From Marchantia polymorpha subsp. ruderalis (lineage: Eukaryota > Streptophyta > Marchantiopsida > Marchantiales > Marchantiaceae): a stretch of DNA of 64,000 nucleotides. The notes under the pieces were generated by a model. It searched no databases. It saw nothing but the letters and a program-made list of their open reading frames with translations, and had not been told where the DNA came from. The DNA is taken from contig AP031356.1 in the NCBI GenBank assembly GCA_037833965.1, positions 5,416,501-5,480,500 of the forward strand, given 5' to 3'. Position numbers and translations under genes: made by a program. Shown here piece by piece: positions 1-11,705 of the stretch; position 1 is the stretch's first letter, and every line of letters begins with the position of its first letter.

Positions 1-264
1 CATGTAGCGGAAAAGCATCTCCAAGCTTCAGGTTACTCGGTTCTGCGTCTTGGACTATTCCCCTCGCATGGAATTGAGTTGCAATGTATTGATCGCTAAA
101 CTCTTGTGGCATTGCGCATAATTAAGACTGTAGACTCATTGCGTATTTCCTGCACGGGCTGCAACCCGTCATAGGGTTTTCAGGAGCAGGTGCTCGATAT
201 GCTAAGAGGAAACATAGAGTTTCAGGAACAAGGTTCGAGTGTAAAGTGCTTGATAATCTTCTAT

Positions 265-840
265 TCAGGAGGTGCTAGAACTTCCTTTACTAGTGAATTT
301 GTTAAGCCATTGATCCTCGGGAATGGAATCAGCCCAGGAAGGGCGAAAGCCTCCCAAATCAATTGCTTTCATAGCATTGAGTATTCTGGTCCGATGCTCC
401 TCAGGAAGAGGAGCAGCTCGTCTTGCTTCATGAGCTTGATTGGCTTCGAAAATCGCTCGCTCAGCCTCGACTCTCCGGCGCTCTTCTTCCTCCTCTTCAT
501 CACTGTCCGGTAAATTCAATGGCTCTTCACGATCTGACAGCGACAAAAGCTCCAAACCACTCGCATTGCCATAGACATGGAACTCCATGCCATTCACAGT
601 CACGATCCTTTCCTGTGGCCTCCGCCCATTGCTTAAGCTCCCTCCAGCAACCATCGCCGACCCGTTCTCATGATGTCCATTGGCGACACCACTCACAGCG
701 GCTGACCCATATTGAGATTCTTCAGGACGATTGCTCGCTCCCTCAGCCCTAATCGGATGATACACAATGTCAGCGTCCGCCTCGACGTGGTTCCCATCGT
801 CCTCTCTTCCTGCCGTAGAAGTCCACAGCGGCGGAGCCAT
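265..840 (-). CDS. Small acidic protein with MEA1-like C-terminus
   Basis: This is an open frame of 191 codons, read from the ATG at 838-840. Residues 1-75 are low-complexity and Gly/Ser/Asn rich. Around residues 108-125 there is an acidic run (PDSDEEEEEE) followed by a charged helix (RRRVEAERAIFEANQAHEARR). The C-terminal 45 residues hold the most specific signal: an ILNAMKAIDL helix, then P-x-WA-x-x-I-x-x-x-QW (PSWADSIPEDQW). From memory, that spacing matches the C-terminus of the male-enhanced antigen 1 (MEA1) family, whose molecular role is poorly known. No signal peptide or membrane segment is visible, so a soluble cytosolic or nuclear protein is likely. The frame is intronless as seen. 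Intact codon structure, with charged and low-complexity regions typical of expressed plant proteins, supports a real gene. The family name is a motif-level call and could be wrong; that this is a coding gene is more secure. Confidence 0.66.
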   Translation of the reverse strand: MAPPLWTSTAGREDDGNHVEADADIVYHPIRAEGASNRPEESQYGSAAVSGVANGHHENGSAMVAGGSLSNGRRPQERIVTVNGMEFHVYGNASGLELLSLSDREEPLNLPDSDEEEEEERRRVEAERAIFEANQAHEARRAAPLPEEHRTRILNAMKAIDLGGFRPSWADSIPEDQWLNKFTSKGSSSTS

Positions 841-1890
841 CGCCGTCCGCTTCCAGCTGCTGCTCTCTCCTCCCCTGGCTCTCCGTTCTGATGTTCACCG
901 GTACGTGTTGGACCTCATAGCCGAATCACGCACCTGCACAATCCGAGATCGGACAACTCCAGGGCGTGGAATTGCTATTGAGCAGATCCACTGCTACTTC
1001 GATCGATCGATCGATCGACCGACGAACCTGTCGGGACGAAGCTGGATCGAATCAGCTCACCTCTCGCAACTCTGCGCATGCACTCCACATGCCCCCAAAA
1101 CTGTCAGCGGCGACGAGAGTGCGCGACTGATCTCTCGTCGCAGAACCTTCTCCATCCCGTCAGAAATGTCAGCACTGCGAAACGTAGCGATTCTTTCGTT
1201 ATTGGCTGAAACATAGCGTCGGCCATACTGGCCTCGATCTATAAGCTCCCATGGCCCCACGACAAAGCAAAATAGCGACGAGCAGGGGAAGTTGAAATTC
1301 GAAAAGATTTATCCATCATTGAAGCAAAGTTGAATTGGTGAGTAATGACATTATCAATATTTGAGTTCAAAATTTAGCAAAAATGGTATAGGTGATAACA
1401 TTGTGAAGATATGATGGAGTTACGCAACTTCAAGTAAGTACTCCGTGGATGAAACGGAACCCCAACAGCATGGATGTGCTCCCAATATTTCTTAACCTAT
1501 GCTTGCAAATTACACCTTCTCACAAAAGACTTTCTATCTATCGACATGATATTTGTGATGTAACATGACCATTTCTAATTTCACCACAAGGAGGAGTCGG
1601 AAGGTTGAAAATCTCCTATTCTATGTGGTTGATTTTTTCAAAAGCAACGTACTTTCAAATTGGATGAGTTTTCATTCTCCTCGACCGTGTGAATTTATGG
1701 GAATGTGTAATAATTACATGTCTTTGGGCTTATGCATTAGATTGAGAAATGTGGAGGTAGTGACTCAAAATTGCGCATGTTGGTGAGAGAGTGGCAAATA
1801 ATTGATCTAGTAAAGTATCAATTTTTTTTTAGAATTTATTGTGTATTATAATTTAGTCACCGTGTCTTTGTTATTTTCAGATGTCATTTG
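841..1890. other. Upstream region of the MEA1-like gene, no gene seen
   Basis: GC-balanced sequence upstream of the minus-strand gene, with a short (CGAT)n run near 998-1016, grades into AT-rich sequence after about 1290. Short open frames on both strands show no recognisable protein and are treated as noise. The promoter and 5' UTR of the 265-840 gene must lie in the first few hundred bases, but no specific element can be defended. Confidence 0.4.
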
Positions 1891-1946
1891 TCGTGCTACT
1901 CGTTATCGCCATACATCATACATCGCTGACATGCTCTACTCACAAC

Positions 1947-3692
1947 TCACACATATACACAAGGAACAAGAGTGTCCACACACAAAGCTATCACAAACTC
2001 CGACAACAAAAATGACTGAGAAAGTCTGGCCTGTCGTCCATCCTCACACCTCTGAGAGTCCAACTCCACGGTCCCCCCACGTGGCTCTGAAGCGCGCGCA
2101 ATACCTCTGGTCACTACAACCGATGCCTCCACCTGCACGACACTCGCCAAATAGGAGAAATACTCTTCCTCGTTAGAAGTGGAAGTGCTCGCCCCAGAAC
2201 TCGCCATAGTAGCTAGCCTCTGCTCCAACTGCTCAATCCGGGCAGCCATCGAGCTCTCTGTGGCCAAAGTAGCACTCGCTGCAGTGCGTCCAACTACACC
2301 GGCACCTCGACCACCTCTACCAGCACGGACACCTCGGCCTCGGGAAGCATCACCACCACGATCTTTACCACCAGATGTCAACTCTGGATAAAGGTCAAAA
2401 AACCGATCTTGAGTATGACCTGCCCGACCACAGTGGTCACACACCACCTTTGCTGACTGGGGTCTGGCCTGTGAACTCCGACCTCCGGCCTCCTGGGTAC
2501 AATCTCTCCGCAGATGATACCCTCCACATGTCCAACATGCTGGTCCCTGCTGCTGACCTGCAAACGACGGCACTGGTGCACGTGCTCTTGTATCTCTAGC
2601 GGCCGTCTGATGTTGTGTTTGCGCTCCGCGACCCCCACCACTACCACCATCAAAGGGTCTAGACTTTGCCATGCTCTGCGAGACACGAGGGGTAGTGGTC
2701 GTGTTTCTAGCGAATGAAGATGTCACCACTCTCTTCTCCACTATGTTAAGCTCAATCTTCTCAGAAAGAGCAAACACCTAGGCCAATGTCGGTGACGCAT
2801 CGCTCAAGAGGGTAGCATCTTGAACCCTCCGCCGTAGCTCTCTGTCCAGTATCCTGTACCAATACTGGACCGCCTGTGCCTTAGTTACACCATGAGTAAC
2901 TAAGATCAATCGCCGCATACGAGTGTATGACTCCCGAAGAATCTCACCAGTCTTCCGCTCAAACTCCTGGAGACTCCTCAACTTCTTCGTCCTCACCCCC
3001 TGATAGTTCTTCCTCAACCTCTTGAAGAACTCAAGAATGGAGCTGAACGAAGGAACGCCAGTAGCCTCTCCACTCATGCTGCTACTGGCAACGCTAACAG
3101 CACCGCTGCTGGTACCTGCCCCAGCTACTCCACTTGTACCCTCGATGATGCTACCACTCGCACCTCCCTTGGTACCAACATCACTCTGTGTAATAGACAT
3201 GTAGTTTGGAGACCAATGACGCCTCCATGCGTCAATCTCCATAGCATACTCTCTTCCAAACTCATGATAGTCCTCCATGGGGGACCCCTCTAGATGCTGA
3301 AACAACCCCTTCCATGCAAACAAGCGTGTAAACAACGTGAGGTTACGCAAGAATTGCATATCGCACCACGTGTCAAACTCCTGGATGAAATCATCCAACT
3401 CAATGGTGCCCACTGCACCAGAGTACCGCCGTGGTTCCTTCATGGCCCCGTATATCCCGTCCATGTCCTCAGTCAACGAGTGTGATACACTAGATGATAT
3501 CACCACCAAAGATCCGCTATCTGCCACACCCCGCGCCTCTGCAACCACTGCTGCGCTAGGATGAGGTAGCCGATACCTCAACCCACTCCGCGTAAATCCT
3601 CCACGATCCTCAACGGAACCACCAAACTCCTCCGTGATGACTAACTCACCAACCGGCACCACTGCCACAACTCCACTTGCCCTCGTCCCCAC
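1947..3692 (-). pseudogene. LTR-retrotransposon gag (family E), split by an in-frame TAG
   Basis: Two open stretches (3692-2781 and 2777-1947) lie in one frame and are separated only by a TAG codon at 2778-2780. The first part is capsid-like: ELDDFIQEFDTWCDMQFL, a helical middle, and a RMRRLILVTHGV segment that is typical of plant retroelement Gag. The second part is Gly/Arg rich and carries two zinc knuckles. One is CWTCGGYHLRRDC. The other is CDHCGRAGHTQDRFFDLYPE, where the last Cys position reads Phe and so is damaged. Together they would give about 580 residues. No protease, RT or integrase follows within the window, so only the gag end of the element is present. Sequence just downstream (about 1890-1960) resembles the repeat at 58876-58960 and 59230-59320 in reverse complement. 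The stop most simply reflects CAG to TAG mutation in a dead element. Confidence 0.8.
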
Positions 3693-4392
3693 ACTAACCT
3701 GCTCTAACCCTACTGACTATGGGTATGGCCAACCTAACCTGTCATCACCGCAAGAAGATTCTCACGGTCCACTGGTCATCACTCCAGTCTCACCATGAGA
3801 AAGTCAAAGATAGGCGCCGGTGATCAAATCCAGCCTCACTATGGACAACACACAGGAGTAAAACTACTCCAACAACCAACATCACCCCAGACATGGGCGC
3901 GCATCAAGAAGCCAGATTGGAGAGGATCCAAACACAAGCAAACAGCTGGCAACGACTCTCCAGTCTAAATGAAACACAACACAGAACAACACAACACACG
4001 AGCACTCGACTCGCATCGCATCGCGATCTCAAGTCGAGCTCCATCGCCCCCGGCCACCTTCTGTCACCAACGCTATCTTTTGCATCGCGTCGCCAAGAAG
4101 ATATCTCCGCCAAACTGTCTCGTCTGACAACTCACTTCTCCCCTTCTACTAGAGTAAGGAATCTAAAACGTCCGCCTAATCTACTCGTTCCCCAGAAGAA
4201 AAGGTATACGGATGAAATGTATACTTCCACCACTTCAACCAACACAGACACAAAACACTAAAACTCTAGTATAATGTTCACCACGTCATATAGCTAGAAG
4301 TACAATGTGAAGGCATTGTACAACTGAAAAATCATATAGTGAGAGCAAGTGCATGTTCTTAGTCTCTTTCGAATACTCTAATTTTCTCTTCT

Positions 4393-4423
<31 letters not shown>

Positions 4424-4619
4424 CATTCTCTTCTTCTTCTTCTTTTTTCTTTTTTTTATATAAATATTTATATATAAAAAAATTAGAAAGCTTATTGGGT
4501 ATTTAAAAAATTTGAAATACCGTAATGCCCACGGGTGGTGGTGCAAATTGCTAAATCAAAAGAACTCTTAAGGTGTCTCTCAAATATCTTCGATCGTAGA
4601 ACAAAACAACAAAGCACAC
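3693..4619. other. Leader side of family E gag, no gene
   Basis: This lies between the gag start and a possible primer-binding site. It contains polypyrimidine and AT-rich low-complexity DNA, including the TA microsatellite listed separately. No coding signature was found. In the minus-strand reading it would be the 5' untranslated leader of the element. Confidence 0.35.
4393..4417. repeat. (TA)n microsatellite
   Basis: About 12 uninterrupted TA dinucleotides. They are followed within 20 bases by a (TTC)n tract and a T-rich run. Simple sequence only. Confidence 0.9.
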
Positions 4620-4632
4620 GTGCTCTGATAAT
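4620..4632 (-). other. Possible tRNA-iMet primer-binding site for family E
   Basis: On the minus strand this reads ATTATCAGAGCAC. It contains TATCAGAGC, the core of the plant initiator-Met primer site of many LTR elements. It lies about 0.93 kb upstream of the gag start at 3692 on the same strand, which is the right order. The adjacent LTR end is not a clean CA, so the call is tentative. Confidence 0.4.
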
Positions 4633-6430
4633 CTACTCCTCATAGGTCCGGCTTGGTCCTAAACCCTGTAGCCACCCTCCTTGTGAACCTCGGGTTTGCC
4701 GAGCTCTCCTATTCCGCCATGGCAAAAGTCTCGACCTCTCGAGTAGAAGCAATTCTTACTTCTGGATCAGTGTTCAAGATCTATCACACTATATTCAAAG
4801 ATCAAAAGCAGCACATGCATGGTGCAGCCTTTCGATCAACACAACGCACTCTCTTTGTCTGTCTTCTCTTCAAAATATGTCTCTTGTAGCTCTGAAATTA
4901 GAAAATACGAAGCTTCACTTTGATCCAACAGAAAGTAATCAGATCTGCGAGCAGATATGTTCATATATCCTGTCTCACCCTGCAAGGGCTTCACCTAAGC
5001 GCTGACGCATCCTGTGAACCAGCCCCTTCAAAAAAAACTCTAATTCATGCACACCTTGACAATAAGTTCTGTACGGGCAGAAGCATGCAATCCCTTCGCA
5101 CATTTACGAGTAGTTCCCAAGGGGTACTCCCGATTGTACTCCGCCAAGGCTTCTGGTATCGAAGATGTCAAAATGCTGATTACATTCTCCCATTCGAAGA
5201 CACGCTCAAGCTACTTCTTCGGTTCTCCCATCCTTAGTAGTGTGGACATGAACGCTTCTCTTAAAAGCGAAAAAGTAGCCTTCCTATCTTGTTCTTCCTT
5301 CGACGCAGTTTCCTTAACACCCCTTTCTTCTACCGGACTGTCAACTAGAATTCTCCCTAGTGTCAAGCTCTTTCTGAATGTGGCTTGAGTCTGAAGTCTC
5401 GGAGATCGTAAAACGAGTGATGAAGACGAAACTCCGCAAGTCTTCAATTCGGCCAGAGAACAAAATCAAGTAAGAAATCATAATCTACCACCGAAACCAT
5501 CACTAACCCGATTACAAAGACTATGAGTTCGTACAGCCATTAACTTCCAAAACACCTGCAGATTTGGATCGTTTGTAGAAGTCCGAGACAAAAACGAAGA
5601 ATATCTCACACAGGGTGCCAACCAAGATAGAGCTCGCTGTCAGTGTACTTGATTTATACTTGAACATAATACGCAAGCGGAGACTCATTTGAGGTCTACC
5701 GCACCCTTTCCCTCATACAGTTGTGGATGTCGGCTAACAAACTCGCACCTTTGTTCACTTATTCTTCACTTGAATATCACGTATTCCGATCGTGAAAATA
5801 CATCGCCCAGCCGCCAAAGATCTTTCATGTGCCCTCTTATTTCAATCACTGCATGCATAACATATCTTCCTCGATGTTTTCTTGCCGTATGCGCAACGAA
5901 TTGACAGTCTTGTCAAATCCCCGTTTCAAAACCGACGACCTTCTCTCAAGACAAGAGGAATCTACAGATAGCTCAAACTGAGAAGCCTATGCTGTAATCT
6001 CGGATCTTTCGTATACGAAACACTTTGCAAACACTTTGCAAGAACGAAAACAAGAAAAGAAACCCGAGAAAAGCCCAAACAACAACCTGAAAACACGAAC
6101 AAAATCGTGAAAGAAAAACTGAATAAAACACAAACAAAATATCTTAACAAGCTACCCCGTTGCATTCACGTGAGTTCTTCGAGTAAAAAAGAGTGTCGAA
6201 ACTCAAATACACAGAGAGTCGAGCCAAACTCACTACCCTGAGGTAGAATAAGAGTCGAAGCTAGTGGAGAAACCTCCTGCGCGTAAGGCTCAACTCGAAG
6301 AACTTACAGTTCTTCGAGTTCGCCTTCAATATAACTCAGGGTCGTCGACCCCAACGTTCCTCGACCGTCTGCCTACACCCAACGATAGCCAACTCGCAAC
6401 GTGCCCCCAACTCAAATCTGAATTCAACGT
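4633..6430. other. Unclassified repeat-like region, possibly family E LTR
   Basis: No convincing gene is present; the short frames on both strands have no recognisable domains. If the primer site at 4620-4632 is real, the minus-strand 5' LTR would fall here. A perfect 12-bp hairpin at 6292-6320 recurs in diverged form at 59018-59046, which supports a shared repeat family. LTR ends could not be fixed. Confidence 0.35.
6292..6320. repeat. Perfect 12-bp hairpin (AACTCGAAGAAC stem, 5-nt loop)
   Basis: The left arm at 6292-6303 and the right arm at 6309-6320 are exact reverse complements around TTACA. A near copy (GACTCGAAGAAC, 4-nt loop, one mismatch in the other arm) occurs near 59018-59046. 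Confidence 0.85.
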
Positions 6431-8080
6431 TTATACACATGACACATTTGTTGATGATAATTAAATGGAAAAAAATAATGTTAGATGATAGTTTCTGACG
6501 TTCATATTGTATACCAAACCTTTAACTTGGAACTTTTTTGATACATTTATTTACGTAATTTTTATTTCTAATTGTGAAATTTGTAAGACATAGTATATGA
6601 TTTATAGTCTGTGTCATATTTGTATGCAGAGTTATTACACATTTATTTATATAACTGTTTTTTTTCTATATACTACATTTTTATCTATCCATATAAAACA
6701 CTGCATGATTTTGCATTATATAATGATTTTATTTCGAGTAGCATGTCAAGCAACTTGAATATGCAAGTTGGTTGTAAGGCTTCAAAATATTTTTAACATT
6801 AGCAATTACTTAAGTATATTAATTTGCACAAACATGAAGTTGCGTAATTACATCAAATCTTCAAAACTTTACCACCTGCACCATTTTTTGTAAATTTTAC
6901 ATTCAAATATTAATAATATGATTACTCACTAATTCAACTTTGTTCCAATGACAGATAAATCTTTTCTAGCAATATATCTTTGTTTACGATTATATAATAT
7001 ATCTTTTTTTAACTCTTTATATTTACAATCAATGTTGATACCATATTATTCAGATTTCAAATCTTTCTTAGAAGTGAATTATTTTTACATCATGCTTTAG
7101 ATTTAATTCTATAAAATATGCATCTGAATAATATTTCTTGCAACTAGAAAATTAATTTCTAAACTTTCAGTTACAATTAAAGTATGCATCACGTTAAATA
7201 TCATGATCTACAATGAATTGATTAAACTTATTATTCAATGTTCTCAACAATTACTTGAATGGTAAATAGCATGTTTCAAATACTAACAAATACTATCTCA
7301 ATGATATTATATAAATTTTAAATTTTTGTTTGCTTACTTTCAGTTACAATTTTTATTTTTTCTTCAATCATATTTTTCAAGCCATATTTTAATCAATATA
7401 AAAAAAATTTCAAAAATTTATGGTTAGGATTAAAATAAATTTATTAATGTAATCACATATTCAAATATTAATCAAATGAAAAAAATTAAATAAATTCTTT
7501 CATAGCCTACACCAAAACTAGGATAAAATCATCTAAATTAAAACAAACATGAGTTAAGTACCAATAAAGAAACTCAAACATCTACTCATCCATTTGATGT
7601 AAAACCAAAAGTTGTAAATGTAGTAAAATAATGCTCACATCTTGCTCTCAAAGTTCTTGATTCAAAACTGAAGGTTTAAAATGTATCATAACAATACTAA
7701 GAGCTTGATTCTTAAGATCTTTCTATTAGTTGTTAAAGTTGTAGAGTATATAACTTAGCATATTGACTAGATCAGCAATTTTTAGCTTGTCTTTTTCAAA
7801 GTAGATAATTGCGTTATTAATTATATTTGACTATGTCACATACAACATTCTTGTACTTTATGAACACCATCTTGTTTTGCCAATTTTTGGATGTAGTCGC
7901 TTGTGTTGTTTGTGTAAAAAAAAATATTTCTTTGTTAATATGAAAAATTTCACAAACCTACAAAGAAATTAGCCCCGTTGCTGTAAACTTATCAACTTAT
8001 TTCAACATTGAAAGTTGTCAATTTGACTCCTTTGCAAACAATCCAATCTTTGTGCTCAAGCATGTCAAGAGCTGCATCTT
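6431..8080. other. AT-rich desert, no gene
   Basis: Strongly AT-rich sequence without recognisable coding potential. It probably includes flanks of the decayed hAT element that follows, but no terminal inverted repeats could be assigned. Confidence 0.5.
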
Positions 8081-8094
8081 TGATGTTTAATATT

Positions 8095-9327
8095 TCATGG
8101 AGAAAAAATCATTCCAATCCTATATTCATCAACAATCGAATGATGGATTTGATATTTTGTAGAGTTTGTTTTGCTACATGCCATCACTGAGGATTGTATG
8201 AAATAGTGAATGCAGATCTTGTTGGTATATCTACAAACCTCTTTAACTGTCTTACAATTGAAAATCGTGTCTATCATAAATTTACTGCAACAAATTTTGT
8301 AGCTCAGAGTTTAAGGAATAGGCAAGTGAATATGTATGAAGAATTCCAAAAAGGTAAGCTTCTTCAAGTTGTGCATCAACAACAACATCCGCAACAATCA
8401 CCGCATCCTTTATACAATATATTGTTTTAAACAAAGTTGCAATATCAACATCAAAAAATTTGATTGCATCCACACTATGATTCAATCATCAACAACTCAA
8501 TATGCTGACATTTGGATTCTTCATTTTAGATACATTGTGAGTCAATGTGTGATAAGCTTTGAGCATTTGATCTATTTCATTTTTCTAATGTATATTGTTT
8601 GTTTCTGTATACTATTAGCAACTTTTTTTACATTCTTCATAAACTCTCCGTCAGATAATTCGTTCAAACGGACTTTAGCTACAAGATCTACTTGGTGCAA
8701 CATAGAACAAATCTTGTGCATAGGAAAAAATATTTCATTTTCAAGCTTTGTGACTATCCCACCAATTCTTTTGCTAATCATGTTTGTGCCATCAAAAGCA
8801 ATATCAATCAATCATTTATGTTTAAGTGTGTCATATGAAATCCAACATTGTCACCGTAAGATTGAATATATTTGCAGTTGTATGCTGCTCAAATATAGGA
8901 ACCACTGCAACATAAAAATTATTCAGACTTATTTTTAAGTGAAAGCAAACACGTATGGCAAGTTATAAACAAAAACTGTGGTATGATGAATTCAGTGCCA
9001 ATGAAAAAGCTAGAATAACATGTGATTACATAATTCATACATATCAGAAAAATTTGTTGCCACGATAATGCAAACATAATCAACCATCATGACATGTGAA
9101 ACAAATTTTATCTTGCCAACACCAATCCATTCCTTGGTGGATTATAGAATTGCAACAATTTGATTAAACGATAATACATGAGAGTAGCATGAGATGATCA
9201 GATGGGATTGCAAAACATTCTTAATTGTGGTCACATTACTGTCATCATTTGAAGTCTGAAATAAATACAAAGCTTTTGCTCGTGGACCTTTGATAGGGTC
9301 AGTCATATCAAAAAACAAATAGTACAT
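8095..9327 (-). pseudogene. Decayed hAT-superfamily transposase
   Basis: Fragments on the minus strand appear in the correct N-to-C order. Residues from 9327-9142 read like the early RNase H-fold strands (FFDMTDPIKGPRAKALYLF ... DDSNVTTIKNVL), matching the usual Y-x-D-x-G-x-P-K-T...DGTAETI region. Residues from 8811-8572 give FDGTNMISKRIGGIVTKL, then FFPMHKICSMLHQVDLVAK and LNELSDGEFMKNVKKVANSI. This corresponds to the DGA-x-x-M-x-G...CxxHRLxLA block with its catalytic Asp. The usual CxxH reads MHKICSMLHQ, so it is diverged. Shorter pieces at 8485-8282 and 8277-8095 continue it. Frames and stops are broken throughout and composition is very AT-rich, so the copy is old and inactive. Matches are at motif level. 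Confidence 0.6.
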
Positions 9328-11133
9328 GATATTGTAATTTTTTGTCCGTTTGAATGCTAAAGTTATGAATTGAAACCTAACGGGTGAACCACTTATCTTT
9401 TGTGTTTATTGTGCGTGATGATTATAATGTTTGAGATTCTAATTAAATTCCTGGTTCAGATTTGAGTTGAACTTCTAATGCTTATGTTCACCAAGCATCA
9501 TGTTGGTGTTACTTGTAAGATATAATTTTGATGAGTTGGTTATACAAAAAAATCTCTGGTTATGTTAAGTGTGAGATGTGTGGGCGAAAAAATGATAGGT
9601 TTCTAGAGTAGACTTTAGAATAAAGAAAGCTGATTTCTAGTTCATAACTTTAAACTTATGAGTGAAAACTAACTATATCTGAATATTACAAAATATTGCA
9701 TCCATATTTACATTCAATATAAACAGTATCGCTGTGATTTAAAAATTAAAACGGCTAACATATTATCAATTGATTGAATAACTATTTTCTTGCAAGTGCA
9801 AAATTACGGAAAAGAAATAATTTGACATGAGGCAAAATTGATAAAGGTGAAAAAGAGATGCAAGCATAAGATGCATTTATTATTTAAACTTTTCGAGGTG
9901 TAATATGACATCAAACACAGAAATATTACAAGACAAAGAATGAAACGGGTACATATTTTTTTACAAGGTATTTTTTTGAATTTTTTAAAAGTAATAATCT
10001 TCTGTCTTTGACTTTAAAATATTGACTTCTTGAAGTTTTCAGCTATCACGAATTATGATTCTATCGTGTGAAGATGGCTCCACAAAGCATCATGTATTTT
10101 TTGATTAAGAAAACTTGTATGAACAAAGTAATTAATTCGTATGAAATTTATAAAAGATAATTCTCACAAGTTTCGGAACAAATGTTTGCATCAACAAAAG
10201 GGACAGAATCATGAATGGAAATAAACGAAACTCTTTGTTCTTTTATGGTATTTAAAAAAAAATATGATGCAAGATTTAATTTTCAAAACATTGAAATCTT
10301 TAGAAAAATAACATAAAAAATGTCACAATTTTTGCAAATTTTTTTTCTAAAAGGGTTAGACAAATTGTTAGTAGTGCACTGGGCATGAACTCCAATCCTT
10401 CTCAACAAACCGCGTTAATCAATCCTCATTTCAGATAGTTGGTTGAATAGCCACAGAAACGATTTCTTACACAGCATTGCTGTCCTCGTAAGTTACATTT
10501 GATCCACCATCAATGACATGCAGTATGGAAACTGAAGGAGACCAAATGGTTGTTTGAAGCTAACATGTTGACTTCTTGGGCAATCAGCTGACGTACTGTA
10601 CAACATCGGAGCAGCTGTGTGGTCACTGATCATTGCTTCTGTCTTGCCTGCATTGATCTGACTGATCTGCCCTGCCTCTAACCGAGAGTATTTGAAGTTG
10701 TTGTATAGTTGTGTGTGGCTCTAATGACGACCAGTCGGGAATTGACTGCTCCTCATCACATACCTCAATGTTGGCTGCAGAAGCCCAGCTACTCAATCGA
10801 TCTGTGCTGGCAGCGACGTGGGAGTTGCTAATGCTATCGATCAGTTTGAACCTTCTGAGTGTAAGTGGAGTCCAGAGCACGCTGACAAAACATGGCTGTA
10901 GACATTTGCCACAGATTTCAGAGCCCAAGGATTCAATCAGAGCTCATATGTCGCGAAGGCAACTTTTACTTACAAATCATTACCTTGTCGTACAAATTTC
11001 TCGTGCTCAGGTTCATCAGCTCCTGTGCTCTGTCTCTAGAATGAATATCTATAATGAATGTCTATGAGGACATGAGCTTTTGTCAAATCCCCAAAGGATT
11101 TGGGACTTGCAGTAGAAATCTCTTCTTTAACTC
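9328..11133. other. Intergenic, AT-rich then mixed, no gene
   Basis: AT-rich until about 10370, then normal composition. The short open frames after 10620 have no recognisable features. Confidence 0.45.
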
Positions 11134-11705
11134 ATGATCAGGTTGCCAATGGCAGCCTCAAGAACGACGTGTTGTATCAAATCGAGTGACACGGGACATA
11201 CTAACCCGGGAGTGATCTCACCTGGATTCGGTGCAGACCTCTCTTGGCATGCAACCAGCAAATTCGCACCATCTTTCGACACTGGGAATCTTCTACATAC
11301 CACAAGGTTAAGTGTGACCAGATTCCTTCATCGTTTTGCACTTCACCTGAAGGCAGCTACCGATACGGTGACAAATCCATGACCACAGACAAGTTAACTT
11401 TGAGTTCTTCTCATGGCTCGGAGGCCCGGCTTCCTGGCATGATGCCAGCGATTGCACCTTGACTCTCGCAGAAGCAGTTGGCATCGTTGAATCGGGTTCC
11501 CGGCAACTTACCTCTGTCATCACAAGTCGGCCTCGTGTTCGGATCCACCAACTTCTCTTACTGCCTACCGAGTCAGAATCTTCTCTCGCACACAATTTCC
11601 AGCCCTCTCTATTTGGCCCAGCTGCAGCACCTTCCAATGCTACATGCCTTACACTCGCATGATCTCGAACGAGATATACTGCTCCGAGCCTTGGCCTGCT
11701 CACTC
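11134..11705 (+). pseudogene. Nepenthesin-like (A1) aspartic protease remnant
   Basis: Pieces of a plant A1 peptidase appear in order but in changing frames. Near 11235-11260 there is DLSWHAT, like the segment after the first active-site DTGS. Then SSTYHKVKCDQIPSSFC and YRYGDKSMTTDKLTL follow (from about 11285 to 11400), corresponding to the SSTY...C and YGDGSxTxGxLATxTLTL hallmarks. At about 11510-11570 SSQVGLVFGSTNFSYCLPS matches the LSLPSQxG...FSYCLPS block. From about 11590, SPL-FG-AAAPSNATCLT and YTRMISNEIYC resemble the LxFG...YTP(L/M) region. At least three frameshifts separate these blocks, and a clear first DTGS and the second catalytic motif are missing. It is a dead gene fragment of a family normally secreted or vacuolar. 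Confidence 0.68.

Noticed and set aside
2778..2780. TAG between the two gag halves as programmed readthrough
   Set aside because: Possible in principle, but the stop lies inside gag rather than at a gag-pol border, the second knuckle is damaged, and other elements here carry scattered CAG-to-TAG changes.
5211..5447. Minus-strand frame as copia gag
   Set aside because: Weak helical resemblance only; no zinc knuckle or continuation, so not defensible.
8336..8938. 200-codon plus-strand frame in the AT-rich desert
   Set aside because: It is antisense to the hAT fragments, with biased Ile/Phe/Cys composition and no recognisable domain.
10623..11067. Overlapping frames on both strands near 10.6-11.1 kb
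   Set aside because: No domain, no codon signature and mutual overlap; treated as chance.
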